A stretch of 64,000 nucleotides of DNA, taken from positions 62,001-126,000 of the forward strand of contig NZ_BMNW01000008.1 of the NCBI RefSeq assembly GCF_014646755.1, in the 5' to 3' direction. Below the pieces are notes generated by a model that was given only the letters and a program-made list of their open reading frames with translations, was not told the origin of the DNA and searched no databases. Of the stretch, positions 8,846 to 17,201 are shown in pieces. The translations under genes were made by a program, and so were the position numbers. Numbering within the stretch: the stretch's first letter is position 1; each line of letters begins with the position of its first letter. The DNA is from Pseudomonas asuensis (GTDB lineage Bacteria; Pseudomonadota; Gammaproteobacteria; Pseudomonadales; Pseudomonadaceae).

Positions 8846-8868
8846 GCGGCGCGGTTCCTCCGCGCCGC
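8846..8868 (-). other. GC-rich intra-operon hairpin between rhmD and rhaM
   Basis: A perfect 9-bp stem GCGGCGCGG / CCGCGCCGC with a 5-nt loop lies in the 51-bp gap between the dehydratase stop and the rhaM start. No T-run follows on the minus strand, so it is more likely an mRNA stability or attenuation element than a full terminator. Confidence 0.5.
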
Positions 8869-8877
8869 GCTCCTTTA

Positions 8878-10062
8878 TCAGTGATCGTAGGGTCGATGTA
8901 GCTGGCACTCGGGGTTTAGCCGTACCCCAAAGCCGGGCTTGTCCAGGACGGAGGCCTTCATGCGACCATTGACCGGAATCGGCTCGTCCAGGAGCTGCGG
9001 GTTGAACATCGGCACTACCTTGTCCGCCTTGGGCGCCATCATCAGGAATTCCGAGAATGGGCTGTTGGTCCGGGTAATGACGAAGTGGTAGCTGTAGACG
9101 GAGGAGCCATGGGGCACGACCAGCGCGTTGTGTGCATCAGCCAGCGCCGATATCTTGATCAGCTCAGTAATCCCGCCACACCAGCCCACGTCCGGCTGGA
9201 TAATGTCGCAGCAGCCCATTTCCAGGAGCATACGGAAGCCCCAACGGGTCGCCTCGTGTTCACCCGTAGTGACCAGCATCCCGCTCGGCACTTGCTGACG
9301 GAGGGCGGCGTAGCCCCAGTAATCATCCGGCGGCAGCGCCTCTTCGATCCACTTGAGGCCAAACTCGCTTGCCGCATTGGCCAGGCGGGTAGCGTAGTTG
9401 AGGTCAAGGCTCATCCAGCAGTCGAACATCAGCCAGAAGTCGTCTCCCACCCGCTCACGCATGGTAGCTAGCGTTTCGATATTCTTGCGCAGCCCTTCTT
9501 CACCCTCAGCGGGGCCGTGCTGAAGCGCCAGCTTGCCACCGATAAAGCCCATTTCCTTGGCCAGATCGGGCCGTGCGCCGGTCGCGTAGAATTGCAGCTC
9601 ATCCCGTACGGGACCGCCCAAGAGCTGGTGAACAGGCTCCTGGCGAATCTTGCCGAGCAAATCCCACAAGGCCAGATCCACGCCAGAAATGGTATTGAGA
9701 ACGATGCCCTTGCGCCCGTAATAAAGCGTGGCATTGAACATCTGGTCCCAGATCCTTTCGATGTCCGTTACCTTGGCACCTTCGATGAAACGCGCCAGAT
9801 GTTTCTCGACGATAAACGCACCCAGCTCGCCACCTGTAGTGACTGCAAAGCCTACCGTCCCGTCGCTGGCCTCCACTTCTACCACCAGGGTGCCTAGTAC
9901 GTTAATGCCAAAGCTGCGGCGGCTCTGCCGGTACTCGGGATACTTTGCCATGGGCGTGGAGATATGATCGTCGATCCAATGACCATCGCCTTGGTCGTGA
10001 TAATCCGCACCGCCGCCCCGTAGAGTGAAGGCGCGGACGTGTTTAATGGTGGGCATGCTCAT
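8878..10062 (-). CDS. rhmD: L-rhamnonate dehydratase (enolase superfamily)
   Basis: This 394-residue enzyme of the mandelate racemase/enolase superfamily resembles E. coli RhmD throughout. Recognisable blocks are the loop [17 protein letters not shown] and the metal ligands Asp in FDCWMSLD, Glu in [14 protein letters not shown] and Glu in TTGEHEATR, followed by the base His in [13 protein letters not shown]. It dehydrates L-rhamnonate to 2-keto-3-deoxy-L-rhamnonate. I chose the start at 10062 because GGAG sits 6 bases upstream; the frame is open to 10140. The start overlaps the end of the upstream MFS gene by 20 bases, which suggests coupling. Confidence 0.94.
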   Translation of the reverse strand: MSMPTIKHVRAFTLRGGGADYHDQGDGHWIDDHISTPMAKYPEYRQSRRSFGINVLGTLVVEVEASDGTVGFAVTTGGELGAFIVEKHLARFIEGAKVTDIERIWDQMFNATLYYGRKGIVLNTISGVDLALWDLLGKIRQEPVHQLLGGPVRDELQFYATGARPDLAKEMGFIGGKLALQHGPAEGEEGLRKNIETLATMRERVGDDFWLMFDCWMSLDLNYATRLANAASEFGLKWIEEALPPDDYWGYAALRQQVPSGMLVTTGEHEATRWGFRMLLEMGCCDIIQPDVGWCGGITELIKISALADAHNALVVPHGSSVYSYHFVITRTNSPFSEFLMMAPKADKVVPMFNPQLLDEPIPVNGRMKASVLDKPGFGVRLNPECQLHRPYDH

Positions 10063-11383
10063 GGGCGTCTCCTGGCAACGGATTGAGGGGCGTAGCGGCG
10101 CGCTTGATGGGCGTCGAAGGACTGAAGCGGTGAACAGCAAGAATCAGTAAACCGGCCAGAAGGCTGGCGCCGGCAAGGAAGTAGAGGCCGGCAGCGGTGG
10201 AGTCAAAGGCAGTCTCGGCCCAGCGCTTGAGGTTGGGCGCCATGAAGCCGCCCAACGCGCCGATAGAGTTGATCAGGGCGATGCTGCCCGCCGCCGCGCT
10301 TCCGGCGAGGTAGGCTGAGGGAAACGTCCAGAAGATCGGTTGGACAGCGATGAAGCCCGAGGCGGCAAAACACAGAGCGACCAGCGCCAGCAGCGGCGAG
10401 CCGAACGCTACCGAGGCGGCAATACCCAATCCGCCCATAGCGACGGTAAGCGCGGCGGTTGCACGGCGATTACCGGTGCGATCTGAGTAGGCCGGAATCA
10501 GGTAGGCGGCTGCAAGCGCACACACCCAGGGAATGGAGGTCACCAGCCCGACCATAAAGCCGACCTTCTGCCCTAGCAATCCCGCCACTTGAGTCGGCAG
10601 GTAAAACACCACGCCATAAACACTGGTCTGGATCAGGAAATAGATCAGGCACAGGTAAAGAACGCCGGGATGCGTCAGTACCTTGAGCAGGCTTTTACCG
10701 TGGGCGAGTTTCTCGCGGTCTTCGTAGTCGAGCGTGTCTTGTAACGAACGGCGCTCCTCGCCGGTCAGCCACTTGGCATCGCTCGGGCGATTGTCCAGAT
10801 ACCAGTAGGCCCAGACGCCTACAACGGTCGCCAGGAGCCCTTCCACCATGAATAGCCATTGCCAGCCGTGTAGCCCCGCCATGCCATCGAACTCAAGCAG
10901 CAGGCCGGAGAGCGGACTTCCGAAGATAAACGCCAGTGGCGCGCCGAAATAGAAGAACCCCATGGCCCTGGCGCGGGCCTGATGGGGAAACCAGTACGTC
11001 AGGTAGAGAATCACACCTGGGAAGAAACCGGCCTCAGCGACACCCAACAAGAAGCGCAGCACATAAAAGGTCATCTCGTTGTGAGCGAACATCATGGCGG
11101 CGGAAATCAGGCCCCACGTCACCATGATTCGGCACATCCAGAGCCGAGCACCGACCTTATGCATGATCAGGTTACTGGGCACTTCCAGAAAGGCGTAGCC
11201 GAGAAAGAAAATTCCCGCGCCAAAAGCAAAGGCTGCATCGGAGATGCCGGTGTCGGCTTGAAAAGCCACCTTGGCAAAGCCCACGTTGGCACGGTCCAGG
11301 AACGCGAGCACGTACATGAGCAGCAGAAACGGCAGGAGCCGCCAGGAGACTTTTTTGATGATGTGCGGAGACAATGTGTTCAC
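10043..11383 (-). CDS. MFS transporter, RhmT-like sugar-acid carrier
   Basis: This 446-residue, 12-TM protein of the anion:cation symporter family has the typical [12 protein letters not shown] motif after TM1. It is the first full-length gene of the operon and overlaps the rhamnonate dehydratase gene, the same pairing as E. coli rhmT-rhmD. It therefore probably imports L-rhamnonate. A GTG start with AGAGGAAACTGGC just upstream is used. The His-rich tail (DAHEHAHH) is unusual but at the very end. Confidence 0.85.
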   Translation of the reverse strand: MNTLSPHIIKKVSWRLLPFLLLMYVLAFLDRANVGFAKVAFQADTGISDAAFAFGAGIFFLGYAFLEVPSNLIMHKVGARLWMCRIMVTWGLISAAMMFAHNEMTFYVLRFLLGVAEAGFFPGVILYLTYWFPHQARARAMGFFYFGAPLAFIFGSPLSGLLLEFDGMAGLHGWQWLFMVEGLLATVVGVWAYWYLDNRPSDAKWLTGEERRSLQDTLDYEDREKLAHGKSLLKVLTHPGVLYLCLIYFLIQTSVYGVVFYLPTQVAGLLGQKVGFMVGLVTSIPWVCALAAAYLIPAYSDRTGNRRATAALTVAMGGLGIAASVAFGSPLLALVALCFAASGFIAVQPIFWTFPSAYLAGSAAAGSIALINSIGALGGFMAPNLKRWAETAFDSTAAGLYFLAGASLLAGLLILAVHRFSPSTPIKRAATPLNPLPGDAHEHAHH

Positions 11384-11440
11384 GCCAGTTTCCTCTTGGA
11401 ATTGTTATGGGGCGTGGAGCAACGTACGAAACGGCAAACC

Positions 11441-11548
11441 CTAGTGCGCAGGTAATGGCTGTCGATGGCGTAGAGCGCTAGGGAAAGAAAAACGAGTCCG
11501 GATGTGACGGCAGTTGCGTGCAGAATCGACATGAAGCAAGCGAGTCAT
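11441..11548 (-). CDS. Possible 35-residue leader ORF ahead of the rhamnose operon
   Basis: An ATG at 11548 is preceded by AAGGTG with 6-base spacing and opens a 35-codon frame rich in Arg and His (MTRLLHVDSARNCRHI...). It lies in the untranslated leader between the putative operator at 11611-11633 and the first MFS gene. It could be a regulatory leader peptide or may be chance; the ribosome-binding site is its main support. Confidence 0.3.
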   Translation of the reverse strand: MTRLLHVDSARNCRHIRTRFSFPSALRHRQPLPAH

Positions 11549-11610
11549 GACGTTCACCTTGTTTTTGTTGTAGGTGCCTTGAATCTAAGCGCAGAAGTGA
11601 TGCCTGACTA

Positions 11611-11633
11611 ATCGAAATAAACTTACATTCGAT
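11611..11633 (-). promoter_or_regulatory. Candidate LysR operator upstream of rhamnose operon
   Basis: The perfect dyad ATCGAA-N11-TTCGAT fits the T-N11-A layout of LysR-type binding sites. It lies about 230 bases upstream of the first MFS gene and just after the lactonase gene. The divergent LysR gene at 12820 is the obvious candidate protein. Confidence 0.45.
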
Positions 11634-11664
11634 ACCTTATTTGCATCACTTAAGATTACTGCCT

Positions 11665-12612
11665 TTACCGTGGACTCCAGCGATAAGCTTGTCTGGAGTT
11701 TAGATAGAACACTTTTTCCTGCGCAGCAGGTGACTTGGTTGCCATGTAGGTACCTGTAAGCCCAACCGTTTTAGCCAGTGAGACGAGATGGTCACTATTG
11801 GGCCAGTCACTACCAAACAGGATACGATCCTCCCCAAAGAGCGACCACAGCCGGTCGAGGTAATCCTGATAGTACGAAATATCCAGGCCTACAGTTCCCT
11901 TTATGCGCTGGGGGACTTCGGACAGCTTCATGAACACCGTTGGCCGTGCACCCAGCATTTCCAGATTACGCCAATACGCCTCCTGCTCAGCAGGCAGGAC
12001 CTGTGCATTGGGCAGATGATCCGCGACGATGCGAAGGTCTGGAACGGCGTCACTTACCTCCAGTAGCGCAGCGATCAACGACGGAGTCGGGTTAGCGCTA
12101 TCCAGAGCCCTGCCGCTTTGAGCCAAAAGGCGTAGCCCCTCGATAAAGCCCGGCTTATGGAGGTCTTTCGCCAGGTCCCGCTCCCACAGATTGCCGTAGC
12201 GAAACCCTAGAAAGAGTGGCTCGGATGCGAGGCGGTCGAGATCAGCAGCGAAGTGCTGATCACCCGGGACCAGATTGCCGACAAAGCCCACCATCCCGGT
12301 ATGTTGCCTTACTGTTTCAAGCAGCCATTCGTTATCCTGCCGCCAGGGGCTTGCCTCTACAGCGATCGCGCCTACGATACCCAGCGGCGCGGCTTGGGCG
12401 TAATAATCTTCTGGCAACGTACGTCGGTAAATGGAATCGCTCTTTTCAGGCCATGGGATGCCTTCAGGGCGCTGTGGATCAAACAGATGGATATGGGCAT
12501 CGAGTACTGGGCCTCGGTAAATCGCAAGGGTCTCGTCTACCTGTGCAAACGTCTGCAATGCGGGTGAAGCCATGGCTGCCAAGCCTCCAATCAAAAGGGA
12601 CCGCCTACGCAT
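11665..12612 (-). CDS. Tat-exported L-rhamnono-lactonase-like amidohydrolase (COG3618)
   Basis: From the ATG at 12612 the protein begins MRRRSLLIGGLAAMASPALQTFAQ, a twin-arginine signal with the RRSLL core and an AXA-like cleavage region. The mature part is an amidohydrolase-2 TIM barrel with metal motif DAHIHLFDP and late FGSDWPNSDH. Relatives hydrolyse aldonolactones and dicarboxylate lactones. In this cluster the expected role is opening L-rhamnonolactone to L-rhamnonate, but the signal places it in the periplasm. The frame is open upstream to a GTG at 12732; I prefer 12612 because of the signal, although the best GAGG there is 16 bases away. It is divergent from the LysR gene. Confidence 0.75.
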   Translation of the reverse strand: MRRRSLLIGGLAAMASPALQTFAQVDETLAIYRGPVLDAHIHLFDPQRPEGIPWPEKSDSIYRRTLPEDYYAQAAPLGIVGAIAVEASPWRQDNEWLLETVRQHTGMVGFVGNLVPGDQHFAADLDRLASEPLFLGFRYGNLWERDLAKDLHKPGFIEGLRLLAQSGRALDSANPTPSLIAALLEVSDAVPDLRIVADHLPNAQVLPAEQEAYWRNLEMLGARPTVFMKLSEVPQRIKGTVGLDISYYQDYLDRLWSLFGEDRILFGSDWPNSDHLVSLAKTVGLTGTYMATKSPAAQEKVFYLNSRQAYRWSPR

Positions 12613-12754
12613 GTCAAACGCTAGCGCGCCTCGTGCAAGAGTAAAGAGCGAGGCGGTAGAGGGATAAGGCAGCTGGTTGGTAAGCGAGAAGAGAACTGCA
12701 TGGTGAATTCCTTTTTTATTCTTGGAGCTCACTCTTTAACTGTGATGTAGCACG

Positions 12755-12778
12755 ATTACCAATAATAATTAGGTCAAT
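12755..12778. promoter_or_regulatory. Candidate LysR operator in divergent intergenic region
   Basis: The imperfect dyad ATTACC-N11-GGTCAAT lies between the lactonase gene and the divergent LysR gene. The N11 spacing matches the dyad found at 11611-11633. It would suit autoregulation plus activation of the lactonase gene. Confidence 0.35.
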
Positions 12779-12819
12779 ACCGATACCCAGGCGGCATCGT
12801 TCGCTAAGGAAGAACAACA

Positions 12820-13773
12820 ATGAACGTATCCGCATCCGCGCGCGCCCTGTTCAACCGGCTGCGTTACAAGCACCTGCTTATGCTGGTGACGCTGGGCAAC
12901 AGCCAGAACCTGCATCGCGCCGCGCAGGCCCTGAACATGTCGCAACCAGCCACCACTCGCATGCTGCAGGAAATCGAAGATGCCTTTGGCTGCGAGCTGT
13001 TTGAGCGCCAGACCCGTGGCATGAAGCCTAATGCGCTGGGCGAAGAGGTCCTGCGCTTTGCCCGTACCGCCCTGACGCAGCTCGACCGCTGCGCCGAAGA
13101 CATCACCGATCGCCAGCAAGGCGGCTATGGCTACCTTTCGATTGGCACCATCATGGGCGCAGCGCCCGATCTGGTCGTTCAGTCCATTGCCGACATGAAG
13201 CGCCAGCACCCTCGACTCAAGCTGCGCATCATGGGCGACACCAGCGATCAGCTCATCGAATTACTGGACCAGGGCACCATTGACCTCGCCGTAGCACGTC
13301 AAAGTGCGGAAAGTGACCGAAGCCGCTACCAGTTCGAGCCGCTGGGTAACGAGCATCTGGTCGTAGCCGTACGGGCCGACCACCCTCTGGCGGGACGCGA
13401 CCGGATCGACCTGAGCGAGCTGGTCAGTCAATGGCCCTGGATCCTCCAGCCGTCCTCCAGTCCAGCCCGCATGGCGCTGGAGCGCGCCTTCGAGCGGCTT
13501 TCGCTACCCTCGCCGCGAGACGTAATCGAATGCAGTTCGGTCTTTGCCATGCTGCAACTGGTACAGATGACCGAGGCGATTCTGGTGCTGTCCGAAACGG
13601 TGGTCTCGGACTATCTGCGGACCGGGCTCGTCGTGCCGCTTCCACTGGAAATAGAGGAAGAGATGGCGCCCTATGGCGTGCTGCTGCGCAAGAACGAACC
13701 CTTGAGCCAGGAGCTGGAGACCTTTCTTCAGCTCCTGCGCCGACGTGCTAATAGCCTTGGCCTCAGGCCATAA
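12820..13773 (+). CDS. LysR-type regulator, probable control of rhamnose cluster
   Basis: This 317-residue LysR protein has an N-terminal helix-turn-helix (LHRAAQALNMSQPATTRMLQEIE, roughly residues 32-54) followed by the two-lobed effector domain. It resembles the GbpR-like branch that controls sugar and aromatic uptake genes. It is transcribed away from the rhamnose cluster and shares a 207-base region with the lactonase gene. No AraC-type RhaS or RhaR is present, so this is the likely rhamnose or rhamnonate sensor; the ligand is an inference. Confidence 0.85.
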   Translation: MNVSASARALFNRLRYKHLLMLVTLGNSQNLHRAAQALNMSQPATTRMLQEIEDAFGCELFERQTRGMKPNALGEEVLRFARTALTQLDRCAEDITDRQQGGYGYLSIGTIMGAAPDLVVQSIADMKRQHPRLKLRIMGDTSDQLIELLDQGTIDLAVARQSAESDRSRYQFEPLGNEHLVVAVRADHPLAGRDRIDLSELVSQWPWILQPSSSPARMALERAFERLSLPSPRDVIECSSVFAMLQLVQMTEAILVLSETVVSDYLRTGLVVPLPLEIEEEMAPYGVLLRKNEPLSQELETFLQLLRRRANSLGLRP

Positions 13774-13806
13774 CCCTTCGCCCGGCTGTTAAGCTATGAG
13801 CCTCCT

Positions 13807-14367
13807 ATGGATTGGTCACCTGACATGACGCCCCGCTCTCCCCTCTGGCAAACCTCAGCGCATCTACACGGCCCGGCTCCTCGTGAATGGCTGTTCGAAG
13901 ACAATGGCTCTCTGACCCAACGCCTAACGCAACTCAGCGAAGGTCGTTTTGAAGTGGAAGTCGTTGCAGAAGGATGGCAACCGCTGCGGGAAGATGAATG
14001 CAAAGCCCTGGAGGCATCACCAGACACGCTCGGCTGGGTGCGCGAGGTCTTCCTGTTGGGTAGGCAGACCCGCTGGGTGTTTGCCCGCAGTGTAGCAACG
14101 CGCGAGGCGCTCGAGGCCTCAGGGTTTGAGCTTGCTCAATTGGGCCAACGCCCCCTGGGCGCCCTGCTGTTCAGCGATAACGCCTTCAGCCGCGGCCCGC
14201 TGGAGGCCACACGATACCCTGCTGGCTGGCTTCCACAAGGCGAAGCGCAGGATCAGGAACCGCTGTGGGCTCGGCGCTCGGTATTTCGCCGCGATGGGCT
14301 TGGCGTGCTGGTTGCCGAGGTCTTTCTGCCAGCGTTCTGGCAGTTCCTGAAAGATCAGAGGCTATAA
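13807..14367 (+). CDS. ubiC: Chorismate lyase
   Basis: This 186-residue protein matches the UbiC family, with the hallmark WVREVFLLG and WVFARSV blocks and the final RRSVFRRDGLGVLVAEVFLP. It removes pyruvate from chorismate to give 4-hydroxybenzoate, the first committed step of ubiquinone synthesis in the cytosol. It lies 57 bases upstream of ubiA and the two probably form an operon. An alternative start at 13825 is possible. Confidence 0.94.
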   Translation: MDWSPDMTPRSPLWQTSAHLHGPAPREWLFEDNGSLTQRLTQLSEGRFEVEVVAEGWQPLREDECKALEASPDTLGWVREVFLLGRQTRWVFARSVATREALEASGFELAQLGQRPLGALLFSDNAFSRGPLEATRYPAGWLPQGEAQDQEPLWARRSVFRRDGLGVLVAEVFLPAFWQFLKDQRL

Positions 14368-14424
14368 TCGGCCAGCCCACCGTGAAACGGCTCGGGCTTT
14401 CGTTCATTCCGATACGGCGCCGCA

Positions 14425-15369
14425 ATGAAAAAGAACCGCTCCCGTAAAAAACCACAGCCAGCTGCCTCGCTCGCTACCGCCGCCCCGCAGAAAATCATCG
14501 GGACCACCCGGCCTAGCAGCCGCATCAAGGACTTTGTTCAGCTGACGCGACTGGACAAGCCCATCGGCATCTACCTTTTGCTCTGGCCGACACTCTGGGC
14601 CCTGTGGATTGCAGGCGAAGGCCGTCCGAGCGTGAAGAACGTCATTATCTTCGTGTTGGGTGTGGTTCTGATGCGTTCGGCAGGATGCGTCATCAACGAC
14701 TTTGCCGATCGCAAGTTCGATGGCCATGTCAGCCGCACCAAGGCTCGCCCACTGGCGACCGGCAGGATTACAACTAGGGAAGCCCTGATTGCCTTTGCCG
14801 TACTGGTGGGGCTCAGCTTCGTGCTGGTGCTATTTACCAACGCCACAACCGTCTGGATGTCTTTTGGCGCCCTGGGTATTGCGGCGCTCTATCCCTTCAT
14901 GAAGCGGTACACCTATTACCCGCAGGTGGTACTGGGCGCAGCCTTCTCCTGGGGAATGCCGATGGCCTTTACCGCCGAAACCGGCTCGCTTCCACCTGAG
15001 GCCTGGCTATTGTTCATCGCCAACGTGATCTGGACGGTGGGATACGACACCTACTACGCCATGGCCGATCGGGAAGACGATCTGAAGATCGGCGTGAAAT
15101 CCACGGCCATCCTGTTTGGCGATGCAGATCGCATTATCATCGCAACGCTCCAAGGCCTTACCCTGCTCTGCCTGATTCTCGCCGGTTCGCGCTTTCACAT
15201 GGGCATCTGGTTCTACCTGGGGCTGGCAGTAGCACTAGGTTGCTTTGTCTGGGAGTTCCTGAGTACACGAGACCGGGACCCCATGAAGTGCTTCAAGGCG
15301 TTCCTGCATAACCACTGGGCGGGATTGGCAATTTTTGTAGGGATTGTGGTGGACTATCTGGCGCGCTGA
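14425..15369 (+). CDS. ubiA: 4-hydroxybenzoate polyprenyltransferase
   Basis: This integral membrane prenyltransferase of 314 residues has both Asp-rich motifs, [16 protein letters not shown] and [19 protein letters not shown], and about eight hydrophobic segments. It attaches the polyprenyl tail to 4-hydroxybenzoate made by UbiC. The N-terminus before residue 35 is basic and longer than in many relatives ([14 protein letters not shown]). Confidence 0.95.
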   Translation: MKKNRSRKKPQPAASLATAAPQKIIGTTRPSSRIKDFVQLTRLDKPIGIYLLLWPTLWALWIAGEGRPSVKNVIIFVLGVVLMRSAGCVINDFADRKFDGHVSRTKARPLATGRITTREALIAFAVLVGLSFVLVLFTNATTVWMSFGALGIAALYPFMKRYTYYPQVVLGAAFSWGMPMAFTAETGSLPPEAWLLFIANVIWTVGYDTYYAMADREDDLKIGVKSTAILFGDADRIIIATLQGLTLLCLILAGSRFHMGIWFYLGLAVALGCFVWEFLSTRDRDPMKCFKAFLHNHWAGLAIFVGIVVDYLAR

Positions 15370-15859
15370 TCAATAGTCTTTTCAGACCTGTTGCCCTTCT
15401 TTCTATATTCCTTCTTGCGCCCCTTGGGCGGCTCATGTTCTTTGCAATACCGCAAAGAACATGAGTTAAAGAAACCTCATTTCTGCCCTTGGCCTTTTGA
15501 GGCCCTCTCTTTCCATCAGCGTCTTAGGGATATGAGACATCACGCCTATCCATGGCTTGCCTGCTTCGTACCTCATATCTGCTTGCTCTCAGCGCGCTGA
15601 GTCTGCCCGCAACCATTGAATAAAACGTGGTTAAAGACTTGGACCCAGCTGCTCCTCGGATGGCTGCCTCAAGATCGAGCGGCATGAATACCGCGAGCAC
15701 CGCAATGGTATGGAAGGCCCTTTGCCGTATGCCGCCGGGAAGCCGATAGAACGAAGGCGCCCAGCACGCATCAAGGAGCAGAGGCTGAGACAAGGGCTGG
15801 CAAACGTGAATCGCCTGTGAAGGCAAATCACGCCAGCCAAGGTGATAAGTCAGGCAGGC
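15370..15859. other. 490-bp stretch without a gene, containing a 34-base palindrome
   Basis: Several frames are open on both strands here, but none has a ribosome site or a recognisable domain. The notable structure is the perfect inverted repeat at 15432-15465. The remainder may be an intergenic repeat or decayed sequence. In many pseudomonads phoB and phoR follow ubiA; they are not here. Confidence 0.5.
15432..15465. repeat. Perfect 14-bp inverted repeat, 6-nt loop
   Basis: CTCATGTTCTTTGC and its exact complement GCAAAGAACATGAG flank AATACC. The stem is too AT-rich and lacks a T-run for a classic terminator. Its form suggests a dispersed palindromic element or a small-RNA hairpin. Confidence 0.75.
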
Positions 15860-16141
15860 TTAGGCCCTAACCCACTCAATGACCAATGCCTCCCCGCTCC
15901 CCATCCGCTGTAAATGATCGGCTACCACTTCCTCCATCTTTTCCAGATCCTCGGAAGGAAACTCGATCCTTGCAAGCAATACGCCGTCCTGCGCCTCCAG
16001 CTGGCATGTGCCGGCTGGAAACTGGATCAATCCCTTCTGCTCGTCAAACGTCACCTCAAACTTGTGCCCCCAATGTTTACATAGCCGTGTGATATAGCGG
16101 CTAGGGGTGGCTGTTGTAATGCGAGCGGTGGAAATAGTCAT
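15860..16141 (-). CDS. DUF2218 family protein
   Basis: This 93-residue protein resembles DUF2218: an opening Ser/Thr strand, then RYITRLCKHWGHKFEVTFDEQKGLIQFP and LEKMEEVVADHLQRMG. The start at 16141 has GGAG 7 bases upstream; the frame upstream of it lies inside the DMT gene. It follows the DMT transporter gene by 10 bases and probably shares its mRNA. DUF2218 proteins often accompany iron or siderophore functions, but nothing here shows the role. Confidence 0.85.
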   Translation of the reverse strand: MTISTARITTATPSRYITRLCKHWGHKFEVTFDEQKGLIQFPAGTCQLEAQDGVLLARIEFPSEDLEKMEEVVADHLQRMGSGEALVIEWVRA

Positions 16142-16151
16142 GATAGATCTC

Positions 16152-17051
16152 CTAAGTACGAGAGGCCGAAGCACGGGCGCGGCGCTGCTGCCAGGCAACA
16201 GCCAGCCCGCTCAGGCTGATGATGGCCATGCCAATCAAAGCCCCTGTGTCTGGTATATGCCCGAAAAAGATAAACCCCATCAAGCCGGCACAGATGATCT
16301 GACCATAACTGAACGGAGCCAGCAGTGCAGGCGGTGCATAGCGAAAGGCCTGGGTTAGCAGCAGGTGGCCGCCCATACCACAGGCGCCCAGCATGACCAT
16401 CAGGATAACGTGCGTCCAAACAGGCGGCTCCCAGAAAAACGGCAGTAAAGCCGACATGATCAGCGTATTCACCAACCCAGCGATGAAGTTACTGGTCGTG
16501 GGGCTGTCAGTGGTGGAAAGGATGCGCGTAAAGATCTGATAGATCCCAAACATCACCGCTGAACCCAGGGGGAAAAAGATAGCGGGCGTAAAGAGTGTAC
16601 TTCCCGGCCGAACAATGATCAGCACGCCAATGAACCCCGTCACAACGGCGATCCACTGAGGGCGAGTGACATGCTCCTTCAACAAAGGCACCGAGAGCGC
16701 CGTTACGATCAGAGGGGCCAGAAAGTTTACAGCGGTAGCCTCTGCCAGAGGCAGATACCGTAGCCCGGTAGTAAAGAACAGGCTTGTACCGATCAGGCAC
16801 AGTGCTCGCGCAATCTGCATCCCCGGCCGCCGTGTTCGAATGACACCCAGCCCCATGCGCGGCCCGAACACTCCTAGCATCAGTAATGTATGGGAAACAT
16901 AGCGGGCCCAGACCACCATCACAATCGGGTAAAACCCCGACAGGTATTTGGACATCGTGTCATGGCTGGCAAATAACAGTATGGCAATACAGATCAGCCC
17001 GATGCCCTTGAGCGGTTGCTCGGCAAGGCCGGAGGATGGCTGAGGGCTCAT
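16152..17051 (-). CDS. DMT/EamA family transporter
   Basis: This 299-residue protein has ten hydrophobic segments arranged as two EamA repeats. It is typical of the drug/metabolite transporter superfamily in the plasma membrane. The substrate cannot be read from the sequence. It is the upstream partner of the DUF2218 gene. Confidence 0.85.
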   Translation of the reverse strand: MSPQPSSGLAEQPLKGIGLICIAILLFASHDTMSKYLSGFYPIVMVVWARYVSHTLLMLGVFGPRMGLGVIRTRRPGMQIARALCLIGTSLFFTTGLRYLPLAEATAVNFLAPLIVTALSVPLLKEHVTRPQWIAVVTGFIGVLIIVRPGSTLFTPAIFFPLGSAVMFGIYQIFTRILSTTDSPTTSNFIAGLVNTLIMSALLPFFWEPPVWTHVILMVMLGACGMGGHLLLTQAFRYAPPALLAPFSYGQIICAGLMGFIFFGHIPDTGALIGMAIISLSGLAVAWQQRRARASASRT

Positions 17052-17168
17052 TGATTATCCTGATTGAGCACTACTGATTAGCTGGCTAAGCACTAAATCG
17101 CACGCATACCTAGCCCGCTTGGGTAGCCTCAGTATCGGACAGATATGCAGAGAAAGAAAAGCACAAAC

Positions 17169-17193
17169 GGCCCCGAACCGATGTATCGGGGCC
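17169..17193 (-). terminator. Terminator hairpin after LysR gene
   Basis: An 8-bp stem GGCCCCGA / TCGGGGCC with a 9-nt loop lies just downstream of the LysR stop at 17202. The following minus-strand sequence GTTTGTGCTTTTC is only moderately T-rich. Confidence 0.6.
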
Positions 17194-17201
17194 AGGAGCG
17201 A

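Noticed and set aside
15391-15840. Several 60-100 codon frames on both strands
   Set aside because: None has a ribosome-binding site or recognisable protein features, and they overlap one another.
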